DNA of 64,000 bases from contig CANLCC010000006.1 of the NCBI GenBank assembly GCA_947488815.1, forward strand, positions 1 through 64,000, in the 5' to 3' direction. Positions 15,646 through 23,316 of this stretch are shown here, piece after piece. The stretch is from CAIQIA01 sp945861105. Its GTDB lineage: Bacteria; Cyanobacteriota; Cyanobacteriia; PCC-6307; Cyanobiaceae. The position numbers and the translations under genes are program-made. The stretch's first letter is position 1, and each line of letters begins with the position of its first letter. The notes under the pieces were generated by a model. The model saw only the letters and a program-made list of their open reading frames with translations, was not told the origin of the DNA and searched no databases.

Positions 15646-16578
15646 GTGGACAAGCACCGTCAAGAGGAGATTCTCAGCCGCCTGCGTGAGCTGCGCAGTG
15701 AGGGTCTGGAGCGCTGGACCCAGCGGCCTGGCTGGGTCGTTCCCGTCCTGATCGCCATCGGTGTCCACCTGGCCATCGGATTGCTGCCCCAGCCAAAGGC
15801 CCCAAGACTGGCGGCCGCAGCCAACGCCGGTGATGACACCGGCCATCTGGTCGATGTGACCCAGCAACTGCTGAGCCAGGACCTGGCCAGCCGCCAGGCC
15901 ACCACAGGCGACCTGAAACTGCCGGCAGACACCCTGCCGCCGCCGCCCCCTGGGGGTACCGCAGACCTCGCCGCCCAGGTGGAGCCCCTGCCTGAGCCCG
16001 TGCGCGACGTGCTTCCGGAGAAGGTGCTGGCCGAGGCGGTCACGGCGGCGAACCAGGCCCCAGAGGCGTCGACGGCCTCTCAGCTCACGAGCGAGACGGC
16101 CATGGCCACGACCATCCAGCTGCCCCCCCCCCGGCGGAGCACCCCCGAGGTCAGAAGGCCCGAACCCGCCACCGCTGCCGCCACCCCTGCTGAACCCAGC
16201 GCCTCTGCCCCCGGTGCCGCCGCGTCGGCGCCGACGGCCCCGACGCCGGGCACCACACCGACCGCTGGCACTCCCGCGGCGGCCGGCGACGCCGCCCCTG
16301 GCGCCACGATCGCGAAGGTCGATACCGCCACGCCGGCGCCACGGCCGGCCGAAGGGCCATCCCCCCTGGCTCGCCTCTGGGCGGAAGCCCGTCCCGTCTC
16401 AGGCCCATCCCTGGAGAACATGCCTGAGAATGCCGAGGTGCGCCAGTCCAGCCTGGATGCCCTGAGCAGCGCCGGTCCTGACGTCCAGGACGGAGCTTCG
16501 CTCCCCCTCGATGGGGCCACCGTTCAGGTCCGCGTCCAGGGTCCCAGCGTGTATCTGCTCCGCGTGCCGGGCCCCTGA
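15646..16578 (+). CDS. TonB/TolA-like energy transducer without a recognisable C-terminal domain
   Basis: 310 residues from a GTG at 15646. Cytoplasmic N-terminus with two short helices, one membrane helix (about 30-48) that carries a His (His41) where TonB and TolA have their functional SxxxH histidine (here AxxxH), then a long Pro/Ala/Thr-rich periplasmic stretch (about 50-240) like the TonB rigid rod. The last ~70 residues are more ordered (SLENMPENAEVRQSSLDALS, then VQVRVQGPSVYLLRVPGP) but show no TonB YP motif or TolA domain III that I can see. Context with TolQ/TolR-like genes supports an envelope energy-transduction role (inference). Confidence 0.7.
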   Translation: MDKHRQEEILSRLRELRSEGLERWTQRPGWVVPVLIAIGVHLAIGLLPQPKAPRLAAAANAGDDTGHLVDVTQQLLSQDLASRQATTGDLKLPADTLPPPPPGGTADLAAQVEPLPEPVRDVLPEKVLAEAVTAANQAPEASTASQLTSETAMATTIQLPPPRRSTPEVRRPEPATAAATPAEPSASAPGAAASAPTAPTPGTTPTAGTPAAAGDAAPGATIAKVDTATPAPRPAEGPSPLARLWAEARPVSGPSLENMPENAEVRQSSLDALSSAGPDVQDGASLPLDGATVQVRVQGPSVYLLRVPGP

Positions 16579-16614
16579 GGGTCATCGCCTCCGTTCCCCC
16601 CGTTTCCCCTGCCT

Positions 16615-17559
16615 GTGTTCCTGAGCGTCGTCATCCCCACCTACGACCGTCTGCCCATCCTCAAGAAGTGTCTTCGGGCCCTCGAAGCCCAGCGCTCCCT
16701 GGCCCCCGGTGATGACTTCGAAGTGGTGGTGGTCGATGACGGCTCCACCGACGGGACCGTGGACTGGCTCCGGGAGCGGGCTGCAGAGCTTCCCCATGTC
16801 AGGCTCGTCTGCCAGGAGCATGGCGGTCCGGCCCTGGGCCGCAACCTCGGTGTGGAGGTGGCCCGCGGTGACGTGATCGTCTTCATCGACAGCGACCTTG
16901 TGGTCGTGCCCGACTTCCTGCGCCACCACGCCCAGCATCTGCGTGACACCTGGGCACGCCGGGGTGATCGTCTCTGCTTCACTTATGGCGCCGTGATCAA
17001 CACCCATAATTTCGAGTCGCCCTCCCATGAACCCCACAAGTTGAGCGATCTTTCGTGGGCGTATTTCGCCACGGGCAATGTGGCGATCGACCGGGAGGTG
17101 CTCCTGGCTTCGGGTCTGTTTGACACCGCCTTCCGCCTTTATGGATGGGAAGATCTGGAGCTGGGGGAGCGGCTGCGGCAGATGGGGGTGGTGCTGGTGC
17201 GCTGTCCTGAGGCCGTCGGTTACCACTGGCATCCCCCCCTCAGCCTCGACCAGGTGCCCGACCTCATCCGCAAGGAACGTGAACGGGCGCGCATGGGTCT
17301 GGTGTTTTACCGCAAACACCCCACCCGCCGCGTGCGCTTCATCATCCAGTACACCCTGCTGCACCGCTTGCTGTGGGAGCTGCTGACGCTGGGGGGCCTG
17401 ATCAATGAACGCAGCCTCAGACCCCTGCTGGCCTGGTTGATCCGCCGTGGCCATCCGGGCTTCGCCATGGAGCTGCTGCGGCTGCCCCTGAACCGTCTTG
17501 GGGTCAGGGCCCTGTGGCAGGAGGCGATGGCGGACGGGGGCCGGGCCACCGGCTGGTAA
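16615..17559 (+). CDS. Family 2 glycosyltransferase
   Basis: 314 residues from a GTG at 16615. Classic GT-A fold: LSVVIPTYDR, VVVVDDGSTDGT and the metal-binding DxD equivalent FIDSDLVV. A C-terminal galactosyltransferase-like motif (GNVAIDREVLLASG, then YGWEDLELGERL) supplies the catalytic ED. The enzyme transfers a sugar from a nucleotide sugar to an unknown envelope or exopolysaccharide acceptor. It follows the TonB-like gene by 36 C/T-rich bases, so it may be in the same transcript. Confidence 0.88.
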   Translation: MFLSVVIPTYDRLPILKKCLRALEAQRSLAPGDDFEVVVVDDGSTDGTVDWLRERAAELPHVRLVCQEHGGPALGRNLGVEVARGDVIVFIDSDLVVVPDFLRHHAQHLRDTWARRGDRLCFTYGAVINTHNFESPSHEPHKLSDLSWAYFATGNVAIDREVLLASGLFDTAFRLYGWEDLELGERLRQMGVVLVRCPEAVGYHWHPPLSLDQVPDLIRKERERARMGLVFYRKHPTRRVRFIIQYTLLHRLLWELLTLGGLINERSLRPLLAWLIRRGHPGFAMELLRLPLNRLGVRALWQEAMADGGRATGW

Positions 17560-17604
17560 GTTGAGGACGTTCCTTTTCTTCCGCACACCCGCGCGTTTCG
17601 GGTG

Positions 17605-17640
17605 AGCTGCCCGCCGGACCCCTGTCCGAGCCGCGGGCGG
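17605..17640 (+). promoter_or_regulatory. Nested stem-loop in the rpsB leader
   Basis: An outer stem GCCCGC (17609-17614) pairs with GCGGGC (17633-17638) and an inner stem CGGAC (17615-17619) pairs with GTCCG (17624-17628) around a 4-base loop. It lies 40 bases before the rpsB ATG. S2 leaders often carry structured autoregulatory RNA, so this is a candidate, not a known element. Confidence 0.4.
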
Positions 17641-17681
17641 TTCCCTCAGCGGGTGGTGGCCAACCCGAAACCCCCTCAACC

Positions 17682-18401
17682 ATGGCTGTTGTCACGCTCG
17701 CCGAGATGATGGAGGCTGGCGCCCACTTCGGGCACCAGACCCGCCGCTGGAATCCCAAGATGCAGCGGTACATCTATTGCGCCCGAAATGGCGTTCACAT
17801 CATTGATCTGGTGCAGACCGCCGTCTGCATGAACAACGCCTACAAATGGGTTCGCAGTGCCTCCCGGTCAGGCAAGCGTTTCCTGTTTGTCGGCACCAAG
17901 AAGCAGGCTGCCGAAGTGATCGCCCAGGAGGCCGGTCGCTGCGGTGCCAGCTATGTCAACCAGCGTTGGCTGGGGGGCATGCTCACCAACTGGACCACCA
18001 TGCGGGCCCGGATTGATCGCCTCAAGGACCTGGAGCGCATGGAAAGCTCGGGTGCCATCGCCATGCGTCCGAAGAAGGAAGCGGCCGTTCTGCGCAGGGA
18101 GCTGGAGCGTCTGCAGAAGTACCTGGGTGGCCTCAAGAACATGCGTCGGCTGCCGGACGTGGTGCTGCTGGTGGATCAGAAGCGGGAATACAACGCTGTG
18201 CTCGAGTGCCAGAAACTGGACATTCCTCTGGTTTCGATGCTTGACACCAACTGCGATCCAGATCTCTGCGATGTCCCCATTCCCTGCAATGATGACGCCG
18301 TGCGTTCGGTTCAGCTGGTGGTCAGTCGCCTGGCCGATGCGATCAACGAGGGTCGCCACGGTGCCCATGACCAGGGCGACGACGGGGACGAGGACGTCTG
18401 A
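17682..18401 (+). CDS. rpsB: 30S ribosomal protein S2
   Basis: 239 residues with the unmistakable S2 start VVTLAEMMEAGAHFGHQTRRWNPKM in parts, the FVGTKKQA segment and MLDTNCDPD. S2 binds the 30S head-body junction with S1. Length is normal; the last ~12 residues are acidic. It begins a translation operon, followed by tsf 54 bases later, and has a structured leader. Confidence 0.98.
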   Translation: MAVVTLAEMMEAGAHFGHQTRRWNPKMQRYIYCARNGVHIIDLVQTAVCMNNAYKWVRSASRSGKRFLFVGTKKQAAEVIAQEAGRCGASYVNQRWLGGMLTNWTTMRARIDRLKDLERMESSGAIAMRPKKEAAVLRRELERLQKYLGGLKNMRRLPDVVLLVDQKREYNAVLECQKLDIPLVSMLDTNCDPDLCDVPIPCNDDAVRSVQLVVSRLADAINEGRHGAHDQGDDGDEDV

Positions 18402-18404
18402 CGG

Positions 18405-18452
18405 TTTCTCCCCCCTCCGCTGCCCCCCACCCTCCCATTCTTCTCCCCTCCT
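18405..18452 (+). other. Polypyrimidine tract before tsf
   Basis: 44 of these 48 bases are C or T. It fills the rpsB-tsf gap and leaves no purine-rich Shine-Dalgarno sequence in front of the tsf ATG at 18456. May serve as an S1-type or CU-binding protein site (inference). Confidence 0.45.
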
Positions 18453-18455
18453 GAC

Positions 18456-19109
18456 ATGGCTGAGATCTCGGCAAAGCTCGTCAAGCAACTGCGCGATCAG
18501 ACCGGCGCCGGAATGATGGATTGCAAGAAGGCCCTCGCCGAATCGGACGGGGACCTCGGCAAGGCCACCGAATGGCTGCGTCAGAAGGGGATCGCCTCGG
18601 CGGAGAAGAAGGCTGGCCGCACGGCTGCCGAGGGCAGTGTGGGCAGCTACATCCATACGGGCGCCCGGGTGGGGGTGCTGCTCGAAGTCAACTGCGAGAC
18701 CGACTTCGTTGCCCGTGGTGAGGTGTTCCAGGGGCTGGTGAGTGACCTTGCCATGCAGATCGCCGCCTGCCCCAACGTGGAGTTTGTGAGCACAGGAGAC
18801 ATTCCGCCGGATGTCAGTGCCCGCGAGACCGCCATCGAGCTGGGGCGCGACGACCTGGGCAGCAAGCCTGAGGCGATGAAGCAGAAAATCGTGGAAGGGC
18901 GGGTGGCCAAGCGCCTCAAAGAACTGGCCCTGATGGATCAGCCCTACATCAAGGACAGTTCCCTGACGGTTTCCGAACTCGTCAAACAGGTGGCCGGCAC
19001 CCTTGGAGAGAACATTCAGGTGCGACGCTTCACCCGTTACACCCTCGGCGAAGGCATTGAGGTTGAGAAGGCCGATTTTGCCGCCGAAGTGGCGGCCATG
19101 ACCGCTTGA
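18456..19109 (+). CDS. tsf: Elongation factor Ts
   Basis: 217 residues, the short form usual in cyanobacteria and plastids. Starts with the UBA-like module ISAKLVKQLRDQTGAGMMDCKKALAE in parts, then the TDFVAR signature (NCETDFVARGEVF). Guanine nucleotide exchange factor for EF-Tu. Follows rpsB as in most bacteria. Its stop overlaps the next gene's TTG start as TTGA. Confidence 0.97.
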   Translation: MAEISAKLVKQLRDQTGAGMMDCKKALAESDGDLGKATEWLRQKGIASAEKKAGRTAAEGSVGSYIHTGARVGVLLEVNCETDFVARGEVFQGLVSDLAMQIAACPNVEFVSTGDIPPDVSARETAIELGRDDLGSKPEAMKQKIVEGRVAKRLKELALMDQPYIKDSSLTVSELVKQVAGTLGENIQVRRFTRYTLGEGIEVEKADFAAEVAAMTA

Positions 19110-20128
19110 GTGCCGACGCCGTCGGCCCGGCCGACGCAGCCAGCCAGGTGCAGAAGGTGCTGGAGGAGACCGCAAGGGTCAATCTCCAGGTTCAGCAGGA
19201 ACTGGACGCCTATCTCGTTCGCACCCGAGGGCTTCTGGATGGAGCGCTGCATCAGGCGGTGTTTCAGCTGGTGACGGACCAGCGGCCGGAAGCCTTTCTC
19301 GCCTTGGACGATGGCCAGCGCCGTGGCCTCAGGCTGAGACTCGGCAGCCTCGTCGCCCGCTGCCGGGAGCAGCTCACCATCCGACGACTGGTGGAGAAGG
19401 GCTTACGACGGCTGCAGCAGCAGAACGATGTGGAGGTCGACATTCCCGACTTCGAAGAGAGCCTGCGCCAGCACATGCAGCCGGATCCCCGCCAGGAGAT
19501 CCGGCTCGACCTGCAGAACCGCCCCCTGCTGGCGGGCTTCGATCCTGGTCGCCTGCTGGGGGGATCCCAGGCCTGGCCTGCTGCGGAGGGACCAGAGGAA
19601 CTCGATGACCCCCTGGAGTCGGACACCGACGACGACGACTTTGAGGGCCTGGAGGATCAACTGGATCCAGGCTTCGACCAGCCCCTGCCCATCCCGGCGG
19701 ATCCCGTCAGGGCCCGCCGCTGGCTGGGTCTGGCGGACCATGCCCTGAGCCTTCACCTCCTGGAGCTCAGCGACGCCGTCAACCGTGAGCTGGTGGCCCT
19801 CGAACTGCTGGGTGACATCCCCGAACCCGCCTTGCTTGACGCCGCCCTGGAGGGCCAGGCCGATGCTCGTCCGGCACCACCGAACCTGCTGCGGCTGGCC
19901 TGGCCCTTTGATACGGATCAACTGGTCGGGGTGCTGCTCCGCAGTGCTGATCTTGAATTCCTGGATCCGCCCCTGCGCAGCCAGCGCAAGGGGCTGCGCC
20001 GTCTCGACCGACAGCTGGCCAGAATGGCCCGCAGATATCACCACTGGCAACGCCGCACCGCCGTGCGGCAGGCGGAGGAGGCGTGGCAGCAGAGCAATCC
20101 CCGGCCAACGCAGCCCGGCAGTGGCTGA
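19106..20128 (+). CDS. Uncharacterised protein of the rpsB-tsf-recG operon
   Basis: 340 residues from a TTG at 19106 that overlaps the tsf stop. Predicted mostly alpha-helical with no membrane segment: helical N-terminal half (about 10-120), a very acidic linker near 165-190 (SDTDDDDFEGLEDQLD), and a helical C-terminal half ending in basic residues (QRKGLRRLDRQLARMARRYHHW). I recognise no family. Its place between tsf and recG and the 46-base overlap with recG suggest co-expression with translation and repair genes; function unknown. Confidence 0.75.
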   Translation: MSADAVGPADAASQVQKVLEETARVNLQVQQELDAYLVRTRGLLDGALHQAVFQLVTDQRPEAFLALDDGQRRGLRLRLGSLVARCREQLTIRRLVEKGLRRLQQQNDVEVDIPDFEESLRQHMQPDPRQEIRLDLQNRPLLAGFDPGRLLGGSQAWPAAEGPEELDDPLESDTDDDDFEGLEDQLDPGFDQPLPIPADPVRARRWLGLADHALSLHLLELSDAVNRELVALELLGDIPEPALLDAALEGQADARPAPPNLLRLAWPFDTDQLVGVLLRSADLEFLDPPLRSQRKGLRRLDRQLARMARRYHHWQRRTAVRQAEEAWQQSNPRPTQPGSG

Positions 20129-22572
20129 TCAGGTTGCAGCGCAGCCTTGCCCTGGAAACCGACCATGGCTTCACCGACCTGCAGGGGCAACAGCAGCGGT
20201 TCAGCTCGTTTCTTGCCGAGGCCTGCCGCCAGGCCCCCGAACCACTGCAACACCTTGACGATCCGCCACGACTCCAGCGGTTCGGTGAGCGATTCGAGGA
20301 CTATGGCCAGCTGGATGAACCCTCGCGGCGGCGGCTGGTGGTGGAGCTGCGGCGGCATCTGCTGACCCTGCAGAGGGCCCTGGATCCCGCCACCCCGCCG
20401 GGGCCCCCGCGGTTGCGGCTGGCCCAGCGTCCTGCCGTTGCGCCGGCCTCCGGCCCACCACCCGGCCTGGAGGCCACCACCCCCCTCGGTCAGGTGCGTG
20501 GCATCGGCCCCCGCACCGCCTCCCGGCTGGCAGCCCTGGGGCTGTTCACGGTGGAAGACCTGCTGCGGCACTACCCCAGGGATTACGTCGACTATTCGCG
20601 GTTGACGCGCATCGCTGAGCTGGAGGTCGGCAGCACGGCCACCGTCGTGGCACAGATCCGCCGTTGTTCCGCGTTTGTCAGTCCCCGGCAGCCCAACCTG
20701 GCCATCCTGGACCTGCAGCTGCAGGACATCAGCGGCCGCCTGCGCTTGAGCCGCTTCCTCGCCGGTCGTCGTTTCACCAGCCCCGCCGCCCTCGCCCAGC
20801 AGCAACGCCTCTACCCTCTTGGTGCCACCGTCGCCGCCAGTGGCCTGGTGCGCGAAGGCCGTTACGGGCTCACGCTTCAGGACGCGCTGATCGAGGTGCT
20901 GGAAAGTGCGACGGCGCCCCTGCAATCGCGGGAGATCGGTCGGGTGCTGCCTGTCTACCCCCTGACCGAGGGGCTCACGGCCCAGCGGCTCCGCCAGGCC
21001 GTCCAGGCCGTGCGCCCGGTCCTGGCCCACTGGCCCGATCCCCTGCCCGAAGTCTGGCGACAGCACCACGGTCTACCGCTGCTGGCTGAGGCACTGGACT
21101 GGATCCACGATCCGGCGAACCACGACCAGCTGCAACGCAGTCGCCAGCGGCTGGTGTTCGACGAATTCCTGCTGCTGCAGCTCGCCCTTGGTCAACGGCG
21201 CCAACAGGTGTGCCGGCGACCTTCGCCAGGTCCAGTCCTGCAGCAGCACTCACCCCGCTATGAAGCATTTCTGGCGGCCCTTCCCTTCCCCCTTACGGAG
21301 GCCCAGCAACGGGTGCTGAGGGAGATTCGGGCTGATCTGGGCGGGTCCCGCCCCATGGCCCGCCTGGTGCAGGGGGATGTGGGCTGCGGCAAGACGGTGG
21401 TGGCGGTGGCGGCCCTGCTCCTGTGCATCGACGCCGGTCAGCAGGGGGCCTTCATGGCCCCCACCGAAGTGCTGGCGCGGCAACATCTGACCCGACTGGT
21501 GGAATGGCTGACGCCGCTGCAGGTGTCGGTCGAGCTGCTCACCGGCTCCACCCCGGCGTCCCGACGGCGTGAACGCCTGCAGCAGCTTGCCCAGGGTCAG
21601 CTGCAACTGTTGGTCGGCACCCATGCCCTGCTGGAAGATCCGGTTGGATTCGACGACCTGGGATTGGTGGTCGTCGATGAGCAGCACCGCTTCGGTGTGC
21701 GCCAGCGGGATCGACTGATGGGCAAGGGACGCCAACCCCATCTCCTGACGATGACGGCGACCCCAATCCCCCGCACCCTGGCCCTCGGCCTCCACGGGGA
21801 TCTGGACGTGAGCATCATCGATCAGCTGCCGCCGGGCCGCACGCCTGTGGTCACCGAATGGCTGCGGCCGTCCCAGCGATCCCAGGCCTGGAAGATCATC
21901 GGCGAAGCGCTCGATGCCGGCCACCAGGCCTACGTGGTGCTGCCGCTCGTGGAGGACTCCGAGAGCCTCGACCTGCGCTCGGCCATGGCCGTGCATCGCC
22001 AGCTGGCGGAGGACGTGTTCCCTGACCGCCAGGTGGGCCTGCTCCATGGCCGTCAGCCCAGCCCGGAGAAGACGGCGGTGATCGAAGCGTTCGTGGCGGG
22101 TCGGCTGCAGGTGCTGGTCTCGACCACCGTCGTGGAAGTGGGGGTGGACGTGCCCAACGCCAGCGTGATGTTGATCGAGCATGCCGAACGCTTCGGCCTG
22201 GCCCAGCTGCATCAGCTGCGGGGACGGGTGGGACGCGGGGCCGCCCGATCCCGTTGCCTGCTCTTGAGTGGCAGTGATGGCATCCAGGCGCGCCAGAGGC
22301 TGCAGCTGCTCTGCCGCAGCAGTGATGGCTTCGAGATCGCCGAGATGGATCTGCGGCTGCGGGGGCCCGGCGAGGTGCTCGGCACCCGCCAGTCGGGTCT
22401 GCCGGACCTGGCCCTGGCCAGCCTGGTGGATGACGGCGCGGTGCTCGAGCTCGCCCGGGACACGGCCCGGAGCATGCTGGACCAGGACCCCGAACTGGCG
22501 GGATGGCCCCGGCTGGCGGCCACCCTTGACCAGCAGCGTCGGCGCGCCCTTGGGGCAGCCCAGCTCAATTGA
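20083..22572 (+). CDS. recG: ATP-dependent DNA helicase RecG
   Basis: 829 residues from a GTG. Wedge/OB domain around 140-300 (GPRTASRLAALGLFTVEDLL, HYPRDYVDYS), then superfamily 2 helicase motifs: Walker A GDVGCGKTVVA, DEQH box VVDEQHRFG, TMTATPIPRTL, and the motif VI region QLRGRVGRG. Remodels stalled forks and Holliday junctions. The ~110-residue extension before the wedge domain is common in cyanobacterial RecG. The start overlaps the preceding gene by 46 bases; no better start was found. Confidence 0.96.
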   Translation: MAAEQSPANAARQWLIRLQRSLALETDHGFTDLQGQQQRFSSFLAEACRQAPEPLQHLDDPPRLQRFGERFEDYGQLDEPSRRRLVVELRRHLLTLQRALDPATPPGPPRLRLAQRPAVAPASGPPPGLEATTPLGQVRGIGPRTASRLAALGLFTVEDLLRHYPRDYVDYSRLTRIAELEVGSTATVVAQIRRCSAFVSPRQPNLAILDLQLQDISGRLRLSRFLAGRRFTSPAALAQQQRLYPLGATVAASGLVREGRYGLTLQDALIEVLESATAPLQSREIGRVLPVYPLTEGLTAQRLRQAVQAVRPVLAHWPDPLPEVWRQHHGLPLLAEALDWIHDPANHDQLQRSRQRLVFDEFLLLQLALGQRRQQVCRRPSPGPVLQQHSPRYEAFLAALPFPLTEAQQRVLREIRADLGGSRPMARLVQGDVGCGKTVVAVAALLLCIDAGQQGAFMAPTEVLARQHLTRLVEWLTPLQVSVELLTGSTPASRRRERLQQLAQGQLQLLVGTHALLEDPVGFDDLGLVVVDEQHRFGVRQRDRLMGKGRQPHLLTMTATPIPRTLALGLHGDLDVSIIDQLPPGRTPVVTEWLRPSQRSQAWKIIGEALDAGHQAYVVLPLVEDSESLDLRSAMAVHRQLAEDVFPDRQVGLLHGRQPSPEKTAVIEAFVAGRLQVLVSTTVVEVGVDVPNASVMLIEHAERFGLAQLHQLRGRVGRGAARSRCLLLSGSDGIQARQRLQLLCRSSDGFEIAEMDLRLRGPGEVLGTRQSGLPDLALASLVDDGAVLELARDTARSMLDQDPELAGWPRLAATLDQQRRRALGAAQLN

Positions 22573-22593
22573 CCTTCAGCAGCCTCCGTTCCG

Positions 22594-22645
22594 TCCTCTC
22601 CCACCCTTCTCCTTCTCCTTCGTCCTCTCCTCCTCTCACTCCCCT
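22594..22645 (+). other. Polypyrimidine tract before the VanX-like gene
   Basis: 49 of these 52 bases are C or T, making most of the recG-to-dipeptidase gap a CU-rich leader. No Shine-Dalgarno sequence stands before the ATG at 22660. Similar in character to the tract before tsf. Confidence 0.5.
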
Positions 22646-22659
22646 ACGACGTCCCTCCC

Positions 22660-23316
22660 ATGGACCGCCCCTGGACCCAGCTCCCGATCCATGACTGCTG
22701 TGAGCCGCTGCTGGCCCTTCCCCCGGGCCTGCGGCGATGGAGTCCCCACCCCTACGCCGCCCTGGGGGCGCCCTACCCGGCCGGCAGTGATCCGTTCCAG
22801 CTGCGCTGGTCCGTGCTGCAGCGGCTGTTGAGGGCCCAGTGGTTGCTGCAGGAACGCGACCCTGAGCTTGAACTGATCGTCTTCGACGCCTACCGACCCC
22901 TGCAGGTTCAGCAGTTCATGGTCGAGCACAGCCTGTCACTGCCCGGGGCCACGCCTGAAGCGGTGGCGGAGATCTGGGCGCCGCCCAACCCTGACCCGGC
23001 GGCCCCTCCCCCGCACAGCACCGGCGCCGCCGTCGATCTCACCCTGGCGACACGCCAGGGAGGCCTGCTGGAGATGGGTGGCGCCATCGACGCCCTCGGC
23101 CCGGTGTCGCTGCCCGATCACTTCGCTGACGCAGATCCCGGCTCATCCGAAGGGCTGTGGCATCGCCGCCGCGGCTGGCTGGCGGCGGCCATGGGCCGGG
23201 CCGGTTTTGTGCGCCACCCGGGCGAATGGTGGCACTTCAGCTGGGGTGACCAGCTCTGGGCCTGGCAGACCGGCCATCTCGAAGCCCGTTACGGCCGACT
23301 CGGGGCCCCGGTCTGA
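22660..23316 (+). CDS. M15D D-Ala-D-Ala dipeptidase (VanX/DdpX-like)
   Basis: 218 residues, no signal peptide visible. The zinc site is intact: FDAYRPLQVQ, STGAAVDLTL (metal Asp; the preceding His lies in PHSTG) and EWWHFSWGD (catalytic Glu and metal His). VanX-type enzymes cut free D-Ala-D-Ala; outside resistant bacteria they probably salvage cell-wall dipeptide. No vanH or vanA gene accompanies it, so vancomycin resistance is not implied. The 3' end overlaps sir by 28 bases. Confidence 0.88.
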   Translation: MDRPWTQLPIHDCCEPLLALPPGLRRWSPHPYAALGAPYPAGSDPFQLRWSVLQRLLRAQWLLQERDPELELIVFDAYRPLQVQQFMVEHSLSLPGATPEAVAEIWAPPNPDPAAPPPHSTGAAVDLTLATRQGGLLEMGGAIDALGPVSLPDHFADADPGSSEGLWHRRRGWLAAAMGRAGFVRHPGEWWHFSWGDQLWAWQTGHLEARYGRLGAPV

